Assembly: GCA_900547555.1 (NCBI GenBank)
Contig: URHG01000032.1
Coordinates: 1-29,621, forward strand
DNA from: an uncultured Porphyromonadaceae bacterium
Lineage (GTDB): Bacteria; Bacteroidota; Bacteroidia; Bacteroidales; UBA11471
DNA: 29,621 bases
Direction: 5' to 3'
The first letter of the stretch is position 1. Each line of letters begins with the position of its first letter. The translations under genes and the position numbers were made by a program. The notes beneath the pieces were generated by a model. That model was not told where the DNA came from. It saw only the letters and a list, made by a program, of their open reading frames with translations, and made no database searches. Shown in pieces: positions 1 to 8,949 of the stretch.

Positions 1-429
1 TCCTGCCGCATGATAATCAAGCCCGAGACCTGCACCCAGAAATACGTGAGGGTTGAATTGATAGCCGTGTGAAGTGGTTACGGAAAAAGCTCCTCTGTCA
101 ATAGGTATACCGCTGGCCCTGAAATTGACGATAGTCCCGACCTCCACCAATCCTCGGTATCCTTTCACATCGGTTAGTACCCGATTACTTTTTTCCGACG
201 TCTGATTCGTCCTCTCTTCTTTGGTTATCTTTTCGACTTCATTCATCGGGTAGACAAAAATACTGCCATCGGCCGTTTTAATTTTCAATGAAACATTTGG
301 TTGCTGTTCGACGATTGTACCTCGTACCATGCTGCCGTTTTTAAGATAAACCGCCTCTTGGTAGTTTTGTGCCGATAAAGAAAAGATAGAAATTAATGAC
401 AATACTCCTGTAACGAATAATCTTTTCAT
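1..429 (-). CDS. Secreted, probable outer-membrane protein (5' part, truncated by window edge)
   Basis: Read leftward from an ATG at 429 there are 143 codons without a stop, reaching the window edge. The protein begins with MKRLF, a hydrophobic stretch and a SLSAQ cleavage-like site near residue 21, a normal Sec signal peptide. The next ~45 residues (YLKNGSMVRGTIVEQ, then a KIKTADGSIFVYP stretch) resemble the short beta-rich segment often found in Bacteroidales secreted proteins before an outer-membrane beta-barrel. The end visible here alternates hydrophobic and polar residues with glycines (for example FLGAGLGLDYH), which suggests barrel strands. A Bacteroidetes-type -7 box lies about 30 bases upstream. 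The C-terminal part is missing, so the function is unknown; an outer-membrane beta-barrel protein is the best guess. Confidence 0.72.
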   Translation of the reverse strand, partial: MKRLFVTGVLSLISIFSLSAQNYQEAVYLKNGSMVRGTIVEQQPNVSLKIKTADGSIFVYPMNEVEKITKEERTNQTSEKSNRVLTDVKGYRGLVEVGTIVNFRASGIPIDRGAFSVTTSHGYQFNPHVFLGAGLGLDYHAAG

Positions 430-457
430 CTTGATTATATTAAAAAACACAATATTG

Positions 458-490
458 CAAAGATATAATATTATTTGATATAAAAAACAA
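458..490 (-). promoter_or_regulatory. Putative Bacteroidetes-type promoter for the partial secreted-protein gene
   Basis: On the minus strand TATCTTTG (465 to 458) fits the TAnnTTTG -7 consensus. A TTG lies at 490-488, but the spacing of 22 is slightly longer than the usual 19-21. It sits about 30 bases before the ATG at 429 in a very AT-rich stretch. Confidence 0.55.
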
Positions 491-608
491 TAAGAAAATA
501 ATTTATCAAAAAACATACTTTTGGATGTAGATTTGGAATGACAAAGCTTCTGTTATGCAGGGTTTCGTGTGAGGAGCAAAGAAGATGTGGAGGTGTTATT
601 CAGAAAAG

Positions 609-641
609 AAAGCGGCTGTCCGATACCGGAACAGCCGCTTA
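609..641 (-). terminator. Intrinsic terminator after the DPP III gene
   Basis: A perfect 9-bp inverted repeat, AGCGGCTGT (611-619) with ACAGCCGCT (631-639), can extend inward through CCG/CGG. On the minus strand the stem is followed by a T-rich TTTCTTTTC tract. It lies 20 bases past the stop of the last gene of the leftward operon. The remainder of 430-660 shows no gene. Confidence 0.8.
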
Positions 642-660
642 AATTCGAATCGTATCATGA

Positions 661-2706
661 TCAATTATAAGAAGGCAGCGGTGAATAGTCGCGTGAGTAG
701 CGAAGCATTTGCTCGGCATATCCCTCATCATAGGATACGGTGATATCTGTTATTTCGCCTTTCTCGTCGAATACCGGGGTATATACGGGATTGACAAAAC
801 CTTTATAGGGCTTGATACCCAGATGAGCATATCGGTCGAGAACTTCGGCATGCAGTTCGGGGTCGACTTTTACGCCGTAAGTTTCTACGAGCTTTTTCCC
901 GGCTTCGTAATCTCCTGTCGATTTGATGCGTTGTACTTCGGCGAGCAGTTCCCCTATGAGTGTACGCATTTTCTCATAATCGTTGACGACGACATAGGTT
1001 TTTCCGTCGCGTTTTTTCAGTTCGAGTACTTTATCATCTGCTCCTTTTTCCAAAATCCAGCGGGCGATAAGCTGGCGGTTGCGCATGTGGGATTCCTCGA
1101 TATTTTTTCCCGGTGCGATACGGGTGAGTTGGGTCATCAACCCATTCATCATATATCGGTAATATTCGGCTTTGTATGCTTCCGCATCGGGAACAAGTCC
1201 TAACTCGATCAGTTTTTGGTCGGCTAAGAAATAGAGGGCAAAGAGGTCGGCGCGGGTCTCTTCGAGCGTAGAGCTGTATGACCGCATGGCATCGGGATCG
1301 GTACCCGGCAATAGTTTTCCCGAACCATGTCCGAGACACTCATGCAGGTCGGTATGGAGGTTGTCGACGAGGAATCCGTATTTTTCGACCGATTTCCGTT
1401 CGGTATCGCTCCACATGAATTCTTGGTTGAATCCGTTTCCTTGTGCGGCTTTGTCATAGGCCGAGGTGATATTTTCGATGGTTACCGATTTGGAGCCGTG
1501 TACATGGCGTATCCAGTCGGCATTGGGCAGGTTGATACCGATGGGGGTCGAGGGATAGCAATCGCCGGCGAGAATGGCAGCCGTGATGACTTTGGCCGAT
1601 ACGCCTTTGACCTCTTCTTTTTTGAATGCAGTATCGGTCGGGGAGTTGTTCTCGAACCACTGGGCATTGGCGCTGATGATTTCAGTACGGTGGGAGGCGT
1701 CGAGGTCTTTGAAGTTTACGATCGATTCCCAACTGCCTTTCAATCCGATGGGGTCGCCATACACTTCTATGAATCCGTTTACAAAATCGATGCGGGAGTC
1801 GAGGTCGGTTACCCATTGTATAGAGTATTCGTCAAATGTCTTTAAGTCGCCTGTACGATAGTATTCGATAAGCAGGTCGATGACTTGGCGTTGTTTTTCG
1901 TTTTCTGCTACTGCCGAGGCTTTTTCGAGCCAGTAAACGATTTTTTCGATAGCGGCGCTGTAATGTCCGCCCACTCGGTTTACTTCTTCATAAATTTTCC
2001 CTTCACGTTTTACCAGACGGCTGTTCAAGCCGTAAGAAACAGGCATGGTGTCGCCGGGCGTTTTTATGGCAGCGTAGAAAGCCTCTGCTTCGTCTTGTGT
2101 TATGCCGTCGTAATAGTTGCTGGCCGAGGTGGCGATAAGGTCTTCACCGGCGGTAAGATTTACCCGTTTGGACAGAGTATCGGGGTCGAAAATAACCGGA
2201 CAGATGTTTTCGAGTAATTGTTCGATGCTTCCGTTCTTTTGCAACGGCAGAATTTCTGACGGTAGCGAACGTACGGCTTCTTCGAAAAACGCTTGACTGA
2301 ATTCGGGCGTGAATTTATCGGTCGAGTAGTGATGATGGATTCCGTTGGCAAACCATACTTGTTTCAAATAGTTTTCGAGTGCCTTGAAATCACGACTTTC
2401 TTTATCGCCTTTGTATTGCGTGTATACGGCTTCGAGCGTGCGGCGTATGGGCAGATTCCATTTCCCGTTTTGATCAAAAAGAATGTCTCTGCCTTGCAGG
2501 GCGGCTTCGGTGAGATAATAAACGAGTTCTTTTTGTCGGAGGGAAAGACTTTCGAATCCCGGTACCCGATACCGAAGTATTTCCAAGTCGGCAAACTGTT
2601 CTACCGAGTAATTGAAATCTTCGGTTTGCGACTGGGTATTTTTTTTGTCGGTGCAAGCCGAAAGAAGAGATGCTGTAACCATAACGAAGATAAATTTTTT
2701 CATCAT
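661..2706 (-). CDS. Dipeptidyl peptidase III (family M49), lipoprotein
   Basis: This is a zinc exopeptidase that removes dipeptides from the N-terminus of oligopeptides. The 681-residue length fits bacterial M49 enzymes. The zinc motif HECLGH is at residues 455-460 (H455, E456, H460) and the second motif EETRAD at 482-487 supplies the third ligand (E483). Cys in the middle of HExxGH is known from the Bacteroides enzyme; the human enzyme has HELLGH. The N-terminus has basic residues, a hydrophobic core and a lipobox LSAC with Cys18, so the protein is probably lipid-anchored at the cell envelope. It is the last gene of the operon, 30 bases after the rRNA methyltransferase, and is followed by a terminator. 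Two adjacent ATG codons could start it; the first is given. Confidence 0.93.
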   Translation of the reverse strand: MMKKFIFVMVTASLLSACTDKKNTQSQTEDFNYSVEQFADLEILRYRVPGFESLSLRQKELVYYLTEAALQGRDILFDQNGKWNLPIRRTLEAVYTQYKGDKESRDFKALENYLKQVWFANGIHHHYSTDKFTPEFSQAFFEEAVRSLPSEILPLQKNGSIEQLLENICPVIFDPDTLSKRVNLTAGEDLIATSASNYYDGITQDEAEAFYAAIKTPGDTMPVSYGLNSRLVKREGKIYEEVNRVGGHYSAAIEKIVYWLEKASAVAENEKQRQVIDLLIEYYRTGDLKTFDEYSIQWVTDLDSRIDFVNGFIEVYGDPIGLKGSWESIVNFKDLDASHRTEIISANAQWFENNSPTDTAFKKEEVKGVSAKVITAAILAGDCYPSTPIGINLPNADWIRHVHGSKSVTIENITSAYDKAAQGNGFNQEFMWSDTERKSVEKYGFLVDNLHTDLHECLGHGSGKLLPGTDPDAMRSYSSTLEETRADLFALYFLADQKLIELGLVPDAEAYKAEYYRYMMNGLMTQLTRIAPGKNIEESHMRNRQLIARWILEKGADDKVLELKKRDGKTYVVVNDYEKMRTLIGELLAEVQRIKSTGDYEAGKKLVETYGVKVDPELHAEVLDRYAHLGIKPYKGFVNPVYTPVFDEKGEITDITVSYDEGYAEQMLRYSRDYSPLPSYN

Positions 2707-2736
2707 TGTTGTTTTATATGGGGAAAAGAGTGTCGA

Positions 2737-3921
2737 TTATTCAACATAAAGTACCAGCCCTTTGAGATATTCCCCTTCGGGATGGTAAATGTTTACGGGA
2801 TGATCGGCCGGCTGCGTCAGTTGGTGCAGAATGCGAACTTTCCGTCGGGCTTGTGCCGCAGCACTGAATACGGCCAGACGGAAATCGTTTTTGCTGACGA
2901 CCTGTGAGCAAGAGAACGTAAAGAGCAATCCTCCGGGTTGGATTTTTTCAAAAGCCAAAGCGTTGAGCTTCCTGTAACCTTGCAGTGCATTGTGCAATAC
3001 GTTCTTGTGTTTGGCAAAAGCAGGAGGATCGAGAACGATGAGGTTATAACGGTCTCCCATTTGTTCGAGAAATTTGAAGGCGTCTTCGGCGAATGCTTTA
3101 TGCCGCGTATCTCCCGGGAAATTGAGTTCTACGTTTTTATTGGTGAGGTCGATGGCTTTCGACGAACTGTCGACCGAATGTACCAGTTTTGCCCCCCCTC
3201 GCATGGCGGCGAAAGAAAATCCGCCGGTATAACAAAACATGTTCAGAACCGTGCGGTCGTGGGCATAACGTTCGAGCAAAGCGCGGTTTTCCCGTTGGTC
3301 GACGAAGAATCCGGTTTTCTGCCCTTTTAGCCAGTCAACGTAGAATTTCAAGCCCCGTTCGGTTGCGATGTTTCCGCAATCGTCGCCGATGAGGTATTCA
3401 TTGGTCGGGTCGAGCTGGGCTTTATAGGGGAGGGTCGTTTCCGACTTATAGAATACGCTTTTCAACGATTCTCCCATGACTTCTTGCAGAGCCTGTGCCA
3501 AAAGGTGTCGGGCATAGTGCATACCCGGCGAATGTGCCTGCATGACGGCCGTTTTATCGTAGATGTCGATAATGAGCCCCGGCAGATAATCGCCTTCTCC
3601 GTGTACGAGCCGGTAGGTGTTGTTGTAGCCTTCTTCGATGAGGCCTACGCTGTAACGTACATCATAGGCGGCTCGCAGACGGGTTTTATAGAATTCGAGG
3701 TCGATATTTTCTTTCTCAAAAGTCAAGATTCTCACCGTGATGCTGCCTATTTGGTAATGTCCGAGGGCGATAAACTCGCCTCGGTTGTTGCAGACCTCTA
3801 CAACATCTCCCTCTTCGGGTTGTCCCGTCATACTTTGTATGGCACCGGAGAAAACCCACGGGTGGAATCGGCGCAGCGATTCGTCCTTGCCGGGTTTTAG
3901 TTTTATCTGTATATATTCCAT
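2737..3921 (-). CDS. rlmI: 23S rRNA (cytosine-C5) methyltransferase, RlmI-like
   Basis: This 394-residue class I SAM-dependent RNA methyltransferase has the RlmI/YccW architecture: an N-terminal PUA RNA-binding domain (about 1-75), a linker domain and a C-terminal Rossmann methyltransferase domain. The SAM-binding motif is in the NMFCYTGGFSFAA segment. The catalytic DPPAF motif starts at D298, and the FSCS motif holds C338, a likely catalytic cysteine. E. coli RlmI methylates C1962 of 23S rRNA; the same target here is inferred from the family. It sits 9 bases after rseP and 30 bases before the DPP III gene, so it is co-transcribed. Paralogues with other targets exist, so the exact base is less certain than the family. 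Confidence 0.9.
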   Translation of the reverse strand: MEYIQIKLKPGKDESLRRFHPWVFSGAIQSMTGQPEEGDVVEVCNNRGEFIALGHYQIGSITVRILTFEKENIDLEFYKTRLRAAYDVRYSVGLIEEGYNNTYRLVHGEGDYLPGLIIDIYDKTAVMQAHSPGMHYARHLLAQALQEVMGESLKSVFYKSETTLPYKAQLDPTNEYLIGDDCGNIATERGLKFYVDWLKGQKTGFFVDQRENRALLERYAHDRTVLNMFCYTGGFSFAAMRGGAKLVHSVDSSSKAIDLTNKNVELNFPGDTRHKAFAEDAFKFLEQMGDRYNLIVLDPPAFAKHKNVLHNALQGYRKLNALAFEKIQPGGLLFTFSCSQVVSKNDFRLAVFSAAAQARRKVRILHQLTQPADHPVNIYHPEGEYLKGLVLYVE

Positions 3922-3930
3922 GAGACTATC

Positions 3931-5250
3931 TTAAAAGAAGAATCTTATCACGTCATTGAGATTGGCATAAATCAACAAGGCAAACAACAGTACCATACCG
4001 GTGATTTGCGCATATTCCATGAATTTTTCGTTCGGCTTGCGGCGGGCGATGACTTCGTAAAGAAGGAAAAGAACATGACCTCCGTCGAGAGCCGGAATGG
4101 GCAGTATATTCATAAATGCGAGTATGATAGAAAGGAATGCTGTCATTTCCCAGAAAGCTTCCCAATTCCATATCGAGGGGAAAATGCTGCCGATTGTTCC
4201 GAATCCGCCTAAACTGTTGGCTCCTTCTTTGGTAAATACGTACTTGAAATCTCCGACATATCCGGCAAGCGTATTGAAACCTTTTTTGATACCTTTGGGT
4301 ATCGATTCGAAAAATCCGTAATATATGGTTTCTGTGGGGTAGAACGTCGAGGCGGGAACGAGTGTGATACCTATTTGCCCTTCGGTATTGACGGCGACGG
4401 GGAGTACCATTTCTTCGCCTTTGCGGATAAAGGATATTTCGGCCGAAGCTCCTTTATGGGCTCCGAGTGCGGCGGTGAAGTCGGTATAATCGGGTGTCGC
4501 CGTACCGTTTACGGCAATGATGCTGTCTCCGGCTTGCATTCCGGCATCGGAGGCTCCATATCCTGCGACGGCACTTTGTACGACAACCGGCATACGACAA
4601 CTGGCAAAACTTTGGTTGGCTCCGATGAGTTGCAGCATGAGGTCTTCGGGTAAGTTCAGTTTTACCACTTCGTTATTGCGCAGGACTTCTACTTCGTGGG
4701 CTTCGGCGAGGGCACGGATAGTTTCGCCCGAGAAGTCGTAAAGTGTTTTGCCGTCGGCCGTTAAGGGTACATCACCGTTTTGGAATCCGGCGTTTTTGGC
4801 CACTTCGCTGTAAACGAGTCCGTTTCCGATATTTTTTATGGGAAGTATTGTATCGCCCCATACAAAGGCTATCATGGCATAAATAACGAGGGCAAGCAGG
4901 AAATTGTTGATGACACCCGCAGTCATGATGAGCAATCGTTGCCAAGCCGGTTTGGAACGGAACTCCCAGGGCTTTTCGGGTTGAGCCATTTGTTCCTTAT
5001 CCATAGACTCGTCTATCATTCCGGCAATTTTTACATATCCGCCCAGAGGTAGCCAACCTATACCGTATTCGGTATCGCTGTTTTTGGGTTTGTATTTAAA
5101 CAAGGAGAACCAGGGATCGAAGAAGAGGTAAAATTTTTCGACCCGTACTTTGAACAGACGGGCAAAAAAGAAATGTCCCAATTCGTGTATAAACACGAGA
5201 ATCGAGAGACTGAGCATAAGTTGGGCGGCTTTTATCAGAAAAGTTTCCAT
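3931..5250 (-). CDS. rseP: Site-2 intramembrane metalloprotease RseP
   Basis: This is a membrane-embedded zinc protease that cuts transmembrane segments, typically those of anti-sigma factors or leftover signal peptides. HELGH at residues 22-26 (H22, E23, H26) lies in the first transmembrane helix, and the third ligand is in NILPIPALDGG (D389) near the C-terminus. Two PDZ-like regions lie between them; the second (around DAGMQAGDSIIAVNG) is well conserved and the first is weaker. The 439-residue length is normal for Bacteroidetes RseP. It follows dxr by 29 bases, an arrangement common in the phylum. No anti-sigma factor gene is in the window, so its substrate here is unknown. Confidence 0.95.
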   Translation of the reverse strand: METFLIKAAQLMLSLSILVFIHELGHFFFARLFKVRVEKFYLFFDPWFSLFKYKPKNSDTEYGIGWLPLGGYVKIAGMIDESMDKEQMAQPEKPWEFRSKPAWQRLLIMTAGVINNFLLALVIYAMIAFVWGDTILPIKNIGNGLVYSEVAKNAGFQNGDVPLTADGKTLYDFSGETIRALAEAHEVEVLRNNEVVKLNLPEDLMLQLIGANQSFASCRMPVVVQSAVAGYGASDAGMQAGDSIIAVNGTATPDYTDFTAALGAHKGASAEISFIRKGEEMVLPVAVNTEGQIGITLVPASTFYPTETIYYGFFESIPKGIKKGFNTLAGYVGDFKYVFTKEGANSLGGFGTIGSIFPSIWNWEAFWEMTAFLSIILAFMNILPIPALDGGHVLFLLYEVIARRKPNEKFMEYAQITGMVLLFALLIYANLNDVIRFFF

Positions 5251-5279
5251 AAGTCGGCTTGTGTAATAGTTTTATAGGG

Positions 5280-6434
5280 TTATATCCATTCTCGGGTAAG
5301 ACGTCGCGTTTCGGTATCGGTGGCGACATAATCGTCGTAAGTAGGGGAAGATACAAACGAAACGGTGTTCATTGCACGGGCAATGAGTTGCGGCATATCG
5401 GTAAAAGCAATACGGTCGTGCAGGAATGCCTCTACAACGATTTCGTTGGCGGCATTCATGATGCATGGCATATTTCCTCCTCGTCGCATAGCTTCGTATG
5501 CATATTCCAGCAAAGGGAAACGGCTGGTATCGGGACGCTCGAAAGTCAATGTCATGTAGTGGTCCAGTTGCGGTTTCGGGTCGGGATTGGGCAGCCGGTA
5601 AGGGTAAGCGAATGCGTATTGTATGGGAAGTTTCATGTTGGGCAGGCCCAACTGGGCTTTGATGGCACCGTCTTGAAATTGTACCATCGAATGTACGATG
5701 GATTGCGGGTGGACAGCTACCTCTATTTGTTCGGGTTCGGCATTGAAAAGCCACCGGGCTTCGATGACTTCAAATCCCTTGTTCATCATCGATGCCGAAT
5801 CGATTGTGATTTTGGCTCCCATTTTCCAGTTGGGGTGTTTCAAAGCTTCGTTTTTGGTAACATATTTCAGTTTCTCTGCCGAGAGATTCCGGAAAGGACC
5901 TCCCGAAGCCGTAAGAATGATTTTCTCGATGGGGTTGTTGTTTTCGCCCGATAGACATTGGAAAATCGCCGAGTGTTCCGAGTCGACCGGAATGATGGGT
6001 ACTCGTTTTTCGAGAGCCAGACCCGTAATCAGTTCACCTGCGACGACAAGGGTTTCTTTATTGGCCAATGCTATGGCTTTGCCTGCTTCGATCGCTTTTA
6101 TTGTCGGGTAAAGTCCCGCATATCCCATCATGGCCGTAAGTACCATGTCGATAGGTTGTGCCTCGACGATTTGTGCGATGGCCTCGCTGCCGGCATACAC
6201 TTTTATCGGCATGTCGCTCAATGCCTCTTTCAAACGGGGGTAGAGGCTTTTATCGGCAATGACGACGGCTTCGGGCGAGAAACGACGTGCTTGTTCTGCC
6301 AGTAAATCGATATTGCGATTTGCTGTGAGTGCATATACTTCAAAGAGGTCTGAGTGTTCTGCTACGACTTGTAGAGCTTGTGTTCCGATCGAGCCGGTCG
6401 ATCCCAATATGGCTAATTGTTTTTTTGTTCCCAT
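5280..6434 (-). CDS. dxr: 1-deoxy-D-xylulose-5-phosphate reductoisomerase
   Basis: This is the second enzyme of the non-mevalonate isoprenoid pathway; it converts DXP to MEP with NADPH. At 384 residues it is full length. The NADPH-binding GSTGSIG motif is at the N-terminus, followed by NKETLVVAGE, the substrate and metal region VDSEHSAIFQCL, TASGGPFR, and the conserved segment HPNWKMGAKITIDSASM. The cytosolic enzyme is encoded 15 bases after the LytM-like gene and 29 bases before rseP. The product pathway supplies undecaprenyl carrier lipid and quinones, which suits an envelope-oriented operon. No anomaly was seen. Confidence 0.97.
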   Translation of the reverse strand: MGTKKQLAILGSTGSIGTQALQVVAEHSDLFEVYALTANRNIDLLAEQARRFSPEAVVIADKSLYPRLKEALSDMPIKVYAGSEAIAQIVEAQPIDMVLTAMMGYAGLYPTIKAIEAGKAIALANKETLVVAGELITGLALEKRVPIIPVDSEHSAIFQCLSGENNNPIEKIILTASGGPFRNLSAEKLKYVTKNEALKHPNWKMGAKITIDSASMMNKGFEVIEARWLFNAEPEQIEVAVHPQSIVHSMVQFQDGAIKAQLGLPNMKLPIQYAFAYPYRLPNPDPKPQLDHYMTLTFERPDTSRFPLLEYAYEAMRRGGNMPCIMNAANEIVVEAFLHDRIAFTDMPQLIARAMNTVSFVSSPTYDDYVATDTETRRLTREWI

Positions 6435-6449
6435 AAAAAACGTGCGCTG

Positions 6450-7313
6450 TCAGAAATGAATATATTCCGATGGATTCAAAGGAATACCCTGATGCCAAAG
6501 TTGGAATTCTACGTACGGGCGGATTTTTCCTTCGATGAGATTGCCCGATATGGCGATGTTTTCGCCTTCCGAGACTTTTTGTCCGACCGATTTCAGTAAT
6601 CGGTCGTTGCATCGGTATATCGATATGTAGTTGTTATTGTGTTGTACTTCGATGACATATCCTTCTTCGGCACTGAAATAAGTGGCGATGACAGTCCCGT
6701 CGAGTACGGTCGCTACGGGCGATTGGCGCGGCGGTGTGATGCGTATGCCGAAGATTTTCTTTTGGGGATTGAAAGTCTGTGTTATCCGACCTTTGACCGG
6801 CGGGTAGAAAATCAGGTTGTCGGCTACGTTTTGGTTGAAAACATCGAGTGTATATTTCCCTTCTTCGGCATATTTGCGCAGGAATGAATTTGTCGCGTTA
6901 GAGGCCGGTAAAAGGGAATCTATGGAATAGGTGTGCAGAAGTTGTTCATTGTTGATATCGACCGAGTCGAGCGGGATATTTCCGGAGATGATATTGGATA
7001 GATTGTCGAGGTAGGCTTTGTTGATGTTTACGATGCGGGCAAGCGAGTCGACCGATAGGGCATTATCTACGATTTGACGACGCATTTCGGGGCTGATATA
7101 TCCCGGCAGTGTGCGGCGTAGCGGCGTGCGGGTAATGAGGTAAGTCGTCAATCCGCCGATGAGGATTACGGCGATGAAGATCGAAAGAATCACTGTCAGC
7201 CTCGATATGCGTAACATCACGACCTGTTCCAACGTGTGTTCGTTGAAGATCGTAAGTTTATAGGAGAATCGGAGCTTTTTCCACACCGATTTTATTTTGT
7301 TGCTTGTCTGCAT
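6450..7313 (-). CDS. Membrane-anchored LytM/M23-fold protein with lost catalytic residues
   Basis: The 287-residue protein has a cytoplasmic basic N-terminus, one transmembrane helix at about 35-57, a helical segment, and a C-terminal LytM (peptidase M23) domain from about 170. The fold is recognisable: the ITQTFNP start, the VLDGTV and GYVIEVQHNNNYISIY strands, VGQKVSEGE, and an FQLWHQGIPLNP ending. The zinc and catalytic positions are replaced. The usual HxGID is FGIRI (F188, R191), the mid-domain His near 234-236 is missing (YRCN), and HLHFE is YVEFQ (267-271). It is therefore probably not an active endopeptidase but a scaffold or activator, like EnvC or NlpD in other bacteria. It is first in the operon, with a TAACTTTG promoter box upstream. 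Confidence 0.85.
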   Translation of the reverse strand: MQTSNKIKSVWKKLRFSYKLTIFNEHTLEQVVMLRISRLTVILSIFIAVILIGGLTTYLITRTPLRRTLPGYISPEMRRQIVDNALSVDSLARIVNINKAYLDNLSNIISGNIPLDSVDINNEQLLHTYSIDSLLPASNATNSFLRKYAEEGKYTLDVFNQNVADNLIFYPPVKGRITQTFNPQKKIFGIRITPPRQSPVATVLDGTVIATYFSAEEGYVIEVQHNNNYISIYRCNDRLLKSVGQKVSEGENIAISGNLIEGKIRPYVEFQLWHQGIPLNPSEYIHF

Positions 7314-7372
7314 GCCTTGCGTATTGCGATATTACACTTGTGCTATGTACGGGAAAATTTTATCCTAATTTG

Positions 7373-7380
7373 CAAAGTTA
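7373..7380 (-). promoter_or_regulatory. Promoter -7 box for the LytM-dxr-rseP-rlmI-DPP III operon
   Basis: Minus-strand TAACTTTG (7380 to 7373) exactly fits TAnnTTTG and lies 60 bases before the first ATG of the operon. The -33 element is not clear. Confidence 0.65.
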
Positions 7381-7538
7381 ATAATTATTCGCTATACCTT
7401 GCGGGTCTCTTTCTATTTTTAGAAAAGTTTTGATTTTTCGCCGGTTGTCTTTTTGTACGATTCCCATTTTTAGAGGGTAGACGAACTTAATCCGCCCCGT
7501 TTCTGTTATATGTATGCTTGTAAATGCAGATGGCTTCC

Positions 7539-7571
7539 TTTGAATTTCCCGGGAGAGGAGCATATCTTTTG
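7539..7571 (+). promoter_or_regulatory. Putative promoter for the OmpA-family gene
   Basis: TTTG at 7539-7542 is followed after 20 bases by TATCTTTT(G) at 7563-7571, close to the TTTG-N19-21-TAnnTTTG pattern. Transcription would start about 30 bases before the ATG at 7607. Confidence 0.55.
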
Positions 7572-7606
7572 TTTATCCGGGATCGATAATTTTTTTGATA
7601 AATTGT

Positions 7607-8797
7607 ATGGAAACAAAAAAACGTTTATGGGGTGCGGCGGCGATTGTTGCTGTTACCGGATTTTTAGTGGGACAGAATGTGAGTGCCCAGACGCTGGTCG
7701 TCGAAGAGGAGATCGTCGAAGTGCAACCTCTGCCCGGTACGCAGTATTATAGCAGCAAAGGGGCAAGAAGCAACTGGTTTATATCGGTCGGAGCCGGAAC
7801 ACAGACCTATGTCAAGTCTCTCCATCGCGGTAAACAACAGTTTACATTGGCACTCGATGTGGCTGCCGGTAAATGGATTACACCCTATCTTGCCTTGCGT
7901 CTTGATTTCATGGGAGGAAGTGTCAAAAAAATGTGGCCTCGCGTAGGAGAACCGCAAAACGCTCGTTACGTGGCTCTTTATGGCGACTTGATGTGGGATC
8001 TTACCAATGCTCTTGGCGGTTACGATCCCATGCGTATTGTATCGTTCCGTCCTTTTGCCGGTGTGGGTGCCATGTACACTTTCAAAAACGAGATGGCAGG
8101 ACGTGATACCTATCTTTTCCCGGTATCGGCCGGTATCAATATCAATTTCCGTTTGTGCCATTATGCCGACTTCTTTATTGAGGGGCGTGCCAACATGATG
8201 AGCAATAACTTCTCTGAGCAGTTTTGGGCAAGCCGCCGCATCGAAACCATTGTTTCGGCTGTTGCGGGTATTACGGTAAAATTGGGGAAAGAGCGTTTCT
8301 CCTCTTACAATCCTTATGCCGAGCAGGCACTTGTCTCGTCTATGAATGAGCGTATCAATGACTTGCGTGAGGAACTCGAAGATTGTGAAAACCGTCCTTT
8401 GCCTCCTCCCGAGAAAATAATTATGTATAAAACCGTACCTGCACCGGTCGATACCACACCGGAGTGCACCGGAAAGCTCATGTCGGTAGTCCGCTTTTCG
8501 CTCAACAGCGCCCAGATTACTCCGGTAGAGATGGTCAATATCTACAACGTAGCTCAATATATGAAGGCTCATAAAAACTGTACGCTCGTCGTTACAGGTT
8601 ATGCCGACGAGAAGACCGGTACACCCGAATATAATAAACAGTTGAGCCAACGTCGTGCGCAAGCCGTCATGGATACACTCATCAAGCAATATAATATACC
8701 GGCCGGTCGTATCGAAATGATTGCCGGGGGAAGCACCAGCCAGCCCTATCCGCAAGATAACAGTTGGAATCGTATTGTTCTTTTCTCGACAAAATAA
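7607..8797 (+). CDS. OmpA-family outer-membrane protein
   Basis: This is an outer-membrane anchor: an N-terminal beta-barrel of about 200 residues, a short coiled-coil linker (NERINDLREELEDCE) and a C-terminal OmpA peptidoglycan-binding domain. The OmpA domain shows VRFSLNSAQITP, the GYADEKTGTPEYN loop with the conserved Asp, and LSQRRAQAV with the conserved Arg. The start chosen is METKKRLWG at 7607, which gives a standard signal peptide ending in VSAQ. An in-frame upstream start at 7595 adds only four residues. It is a single-gene unit with its own promoter, ending in a long hairpin shared with the leu operon. It probably links outer membrane and cell wall, like the abundant OmpA proteins of Bacteroides. 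Confidence 0.92.
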   Translation: METKKRLWGAAAIVAVTGFLVGQNVSAQTLVVEEEIVEVQPLPGTQYYSSKGARSNWFISVGAGTQTYVKSLHRGKQQFTLALDVAAGKWITPYLALRLDFMGGSVKKMWPRVGEPQNARYVALYGDLMWDLTNALGGYDPMRIVSFRPFAGVGAMYTFKNEMAGRDTYLFPVSAGININFRLCHYADFFIEGRANMMSNNFSEQFWASRRIETIVSAVAGITVKLGKERFSSYNPYAEQALVSSMNERINDLREELEDCENRPLPPPEKIIMYKTVPAPVDTTPECTGKLMSVVRFSLNSAQITPVEMVNIYNVAQYMKAHKNCTLVVTGYADEKTGTPEYNKQLSQRRAQAVMDTLIKQYNIPAGRIEMIAGGSTSQPYPQDNSWNRIVLFSTK

Positions 8798-8893
8798 ACG
8801 AGTGGAGGCAGATGTACTTTTGCCTCGGCCGTTGATGAGTTCCGGCCCTTATCGTTTTGAGATAGATTAAGAAAAAACTTATTGACAATAAAA

Positions 8894-8930
8894 ACGAAAG
8901 GCTGTGCAGATTACCTGCACAGCCTTTCGT
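8894..8930. terminator. Bidirectional terminator between the OmpA gene and leuB
   Basis: A perfect 16-bp inverted repeat (8894-8909 with 8915-8930) has a 5-base loop. The minus strand continues into TTTTTATTG, so it works best as the end of the leu operon. It can also stop readthrough from the convergent OmpA gene. Confidence 0.88.
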
Positions 8931-8949
8931 CGTGTGTAATGAAGGGAGA

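Noticed and set aside
7664..8755. A 363-codon minus-strand open frame opposite the OmpA gene
   Set aside because: The plus-strand gene has a signal peptide and a full OmpA domain; the antisense product shows no recognisable motif.
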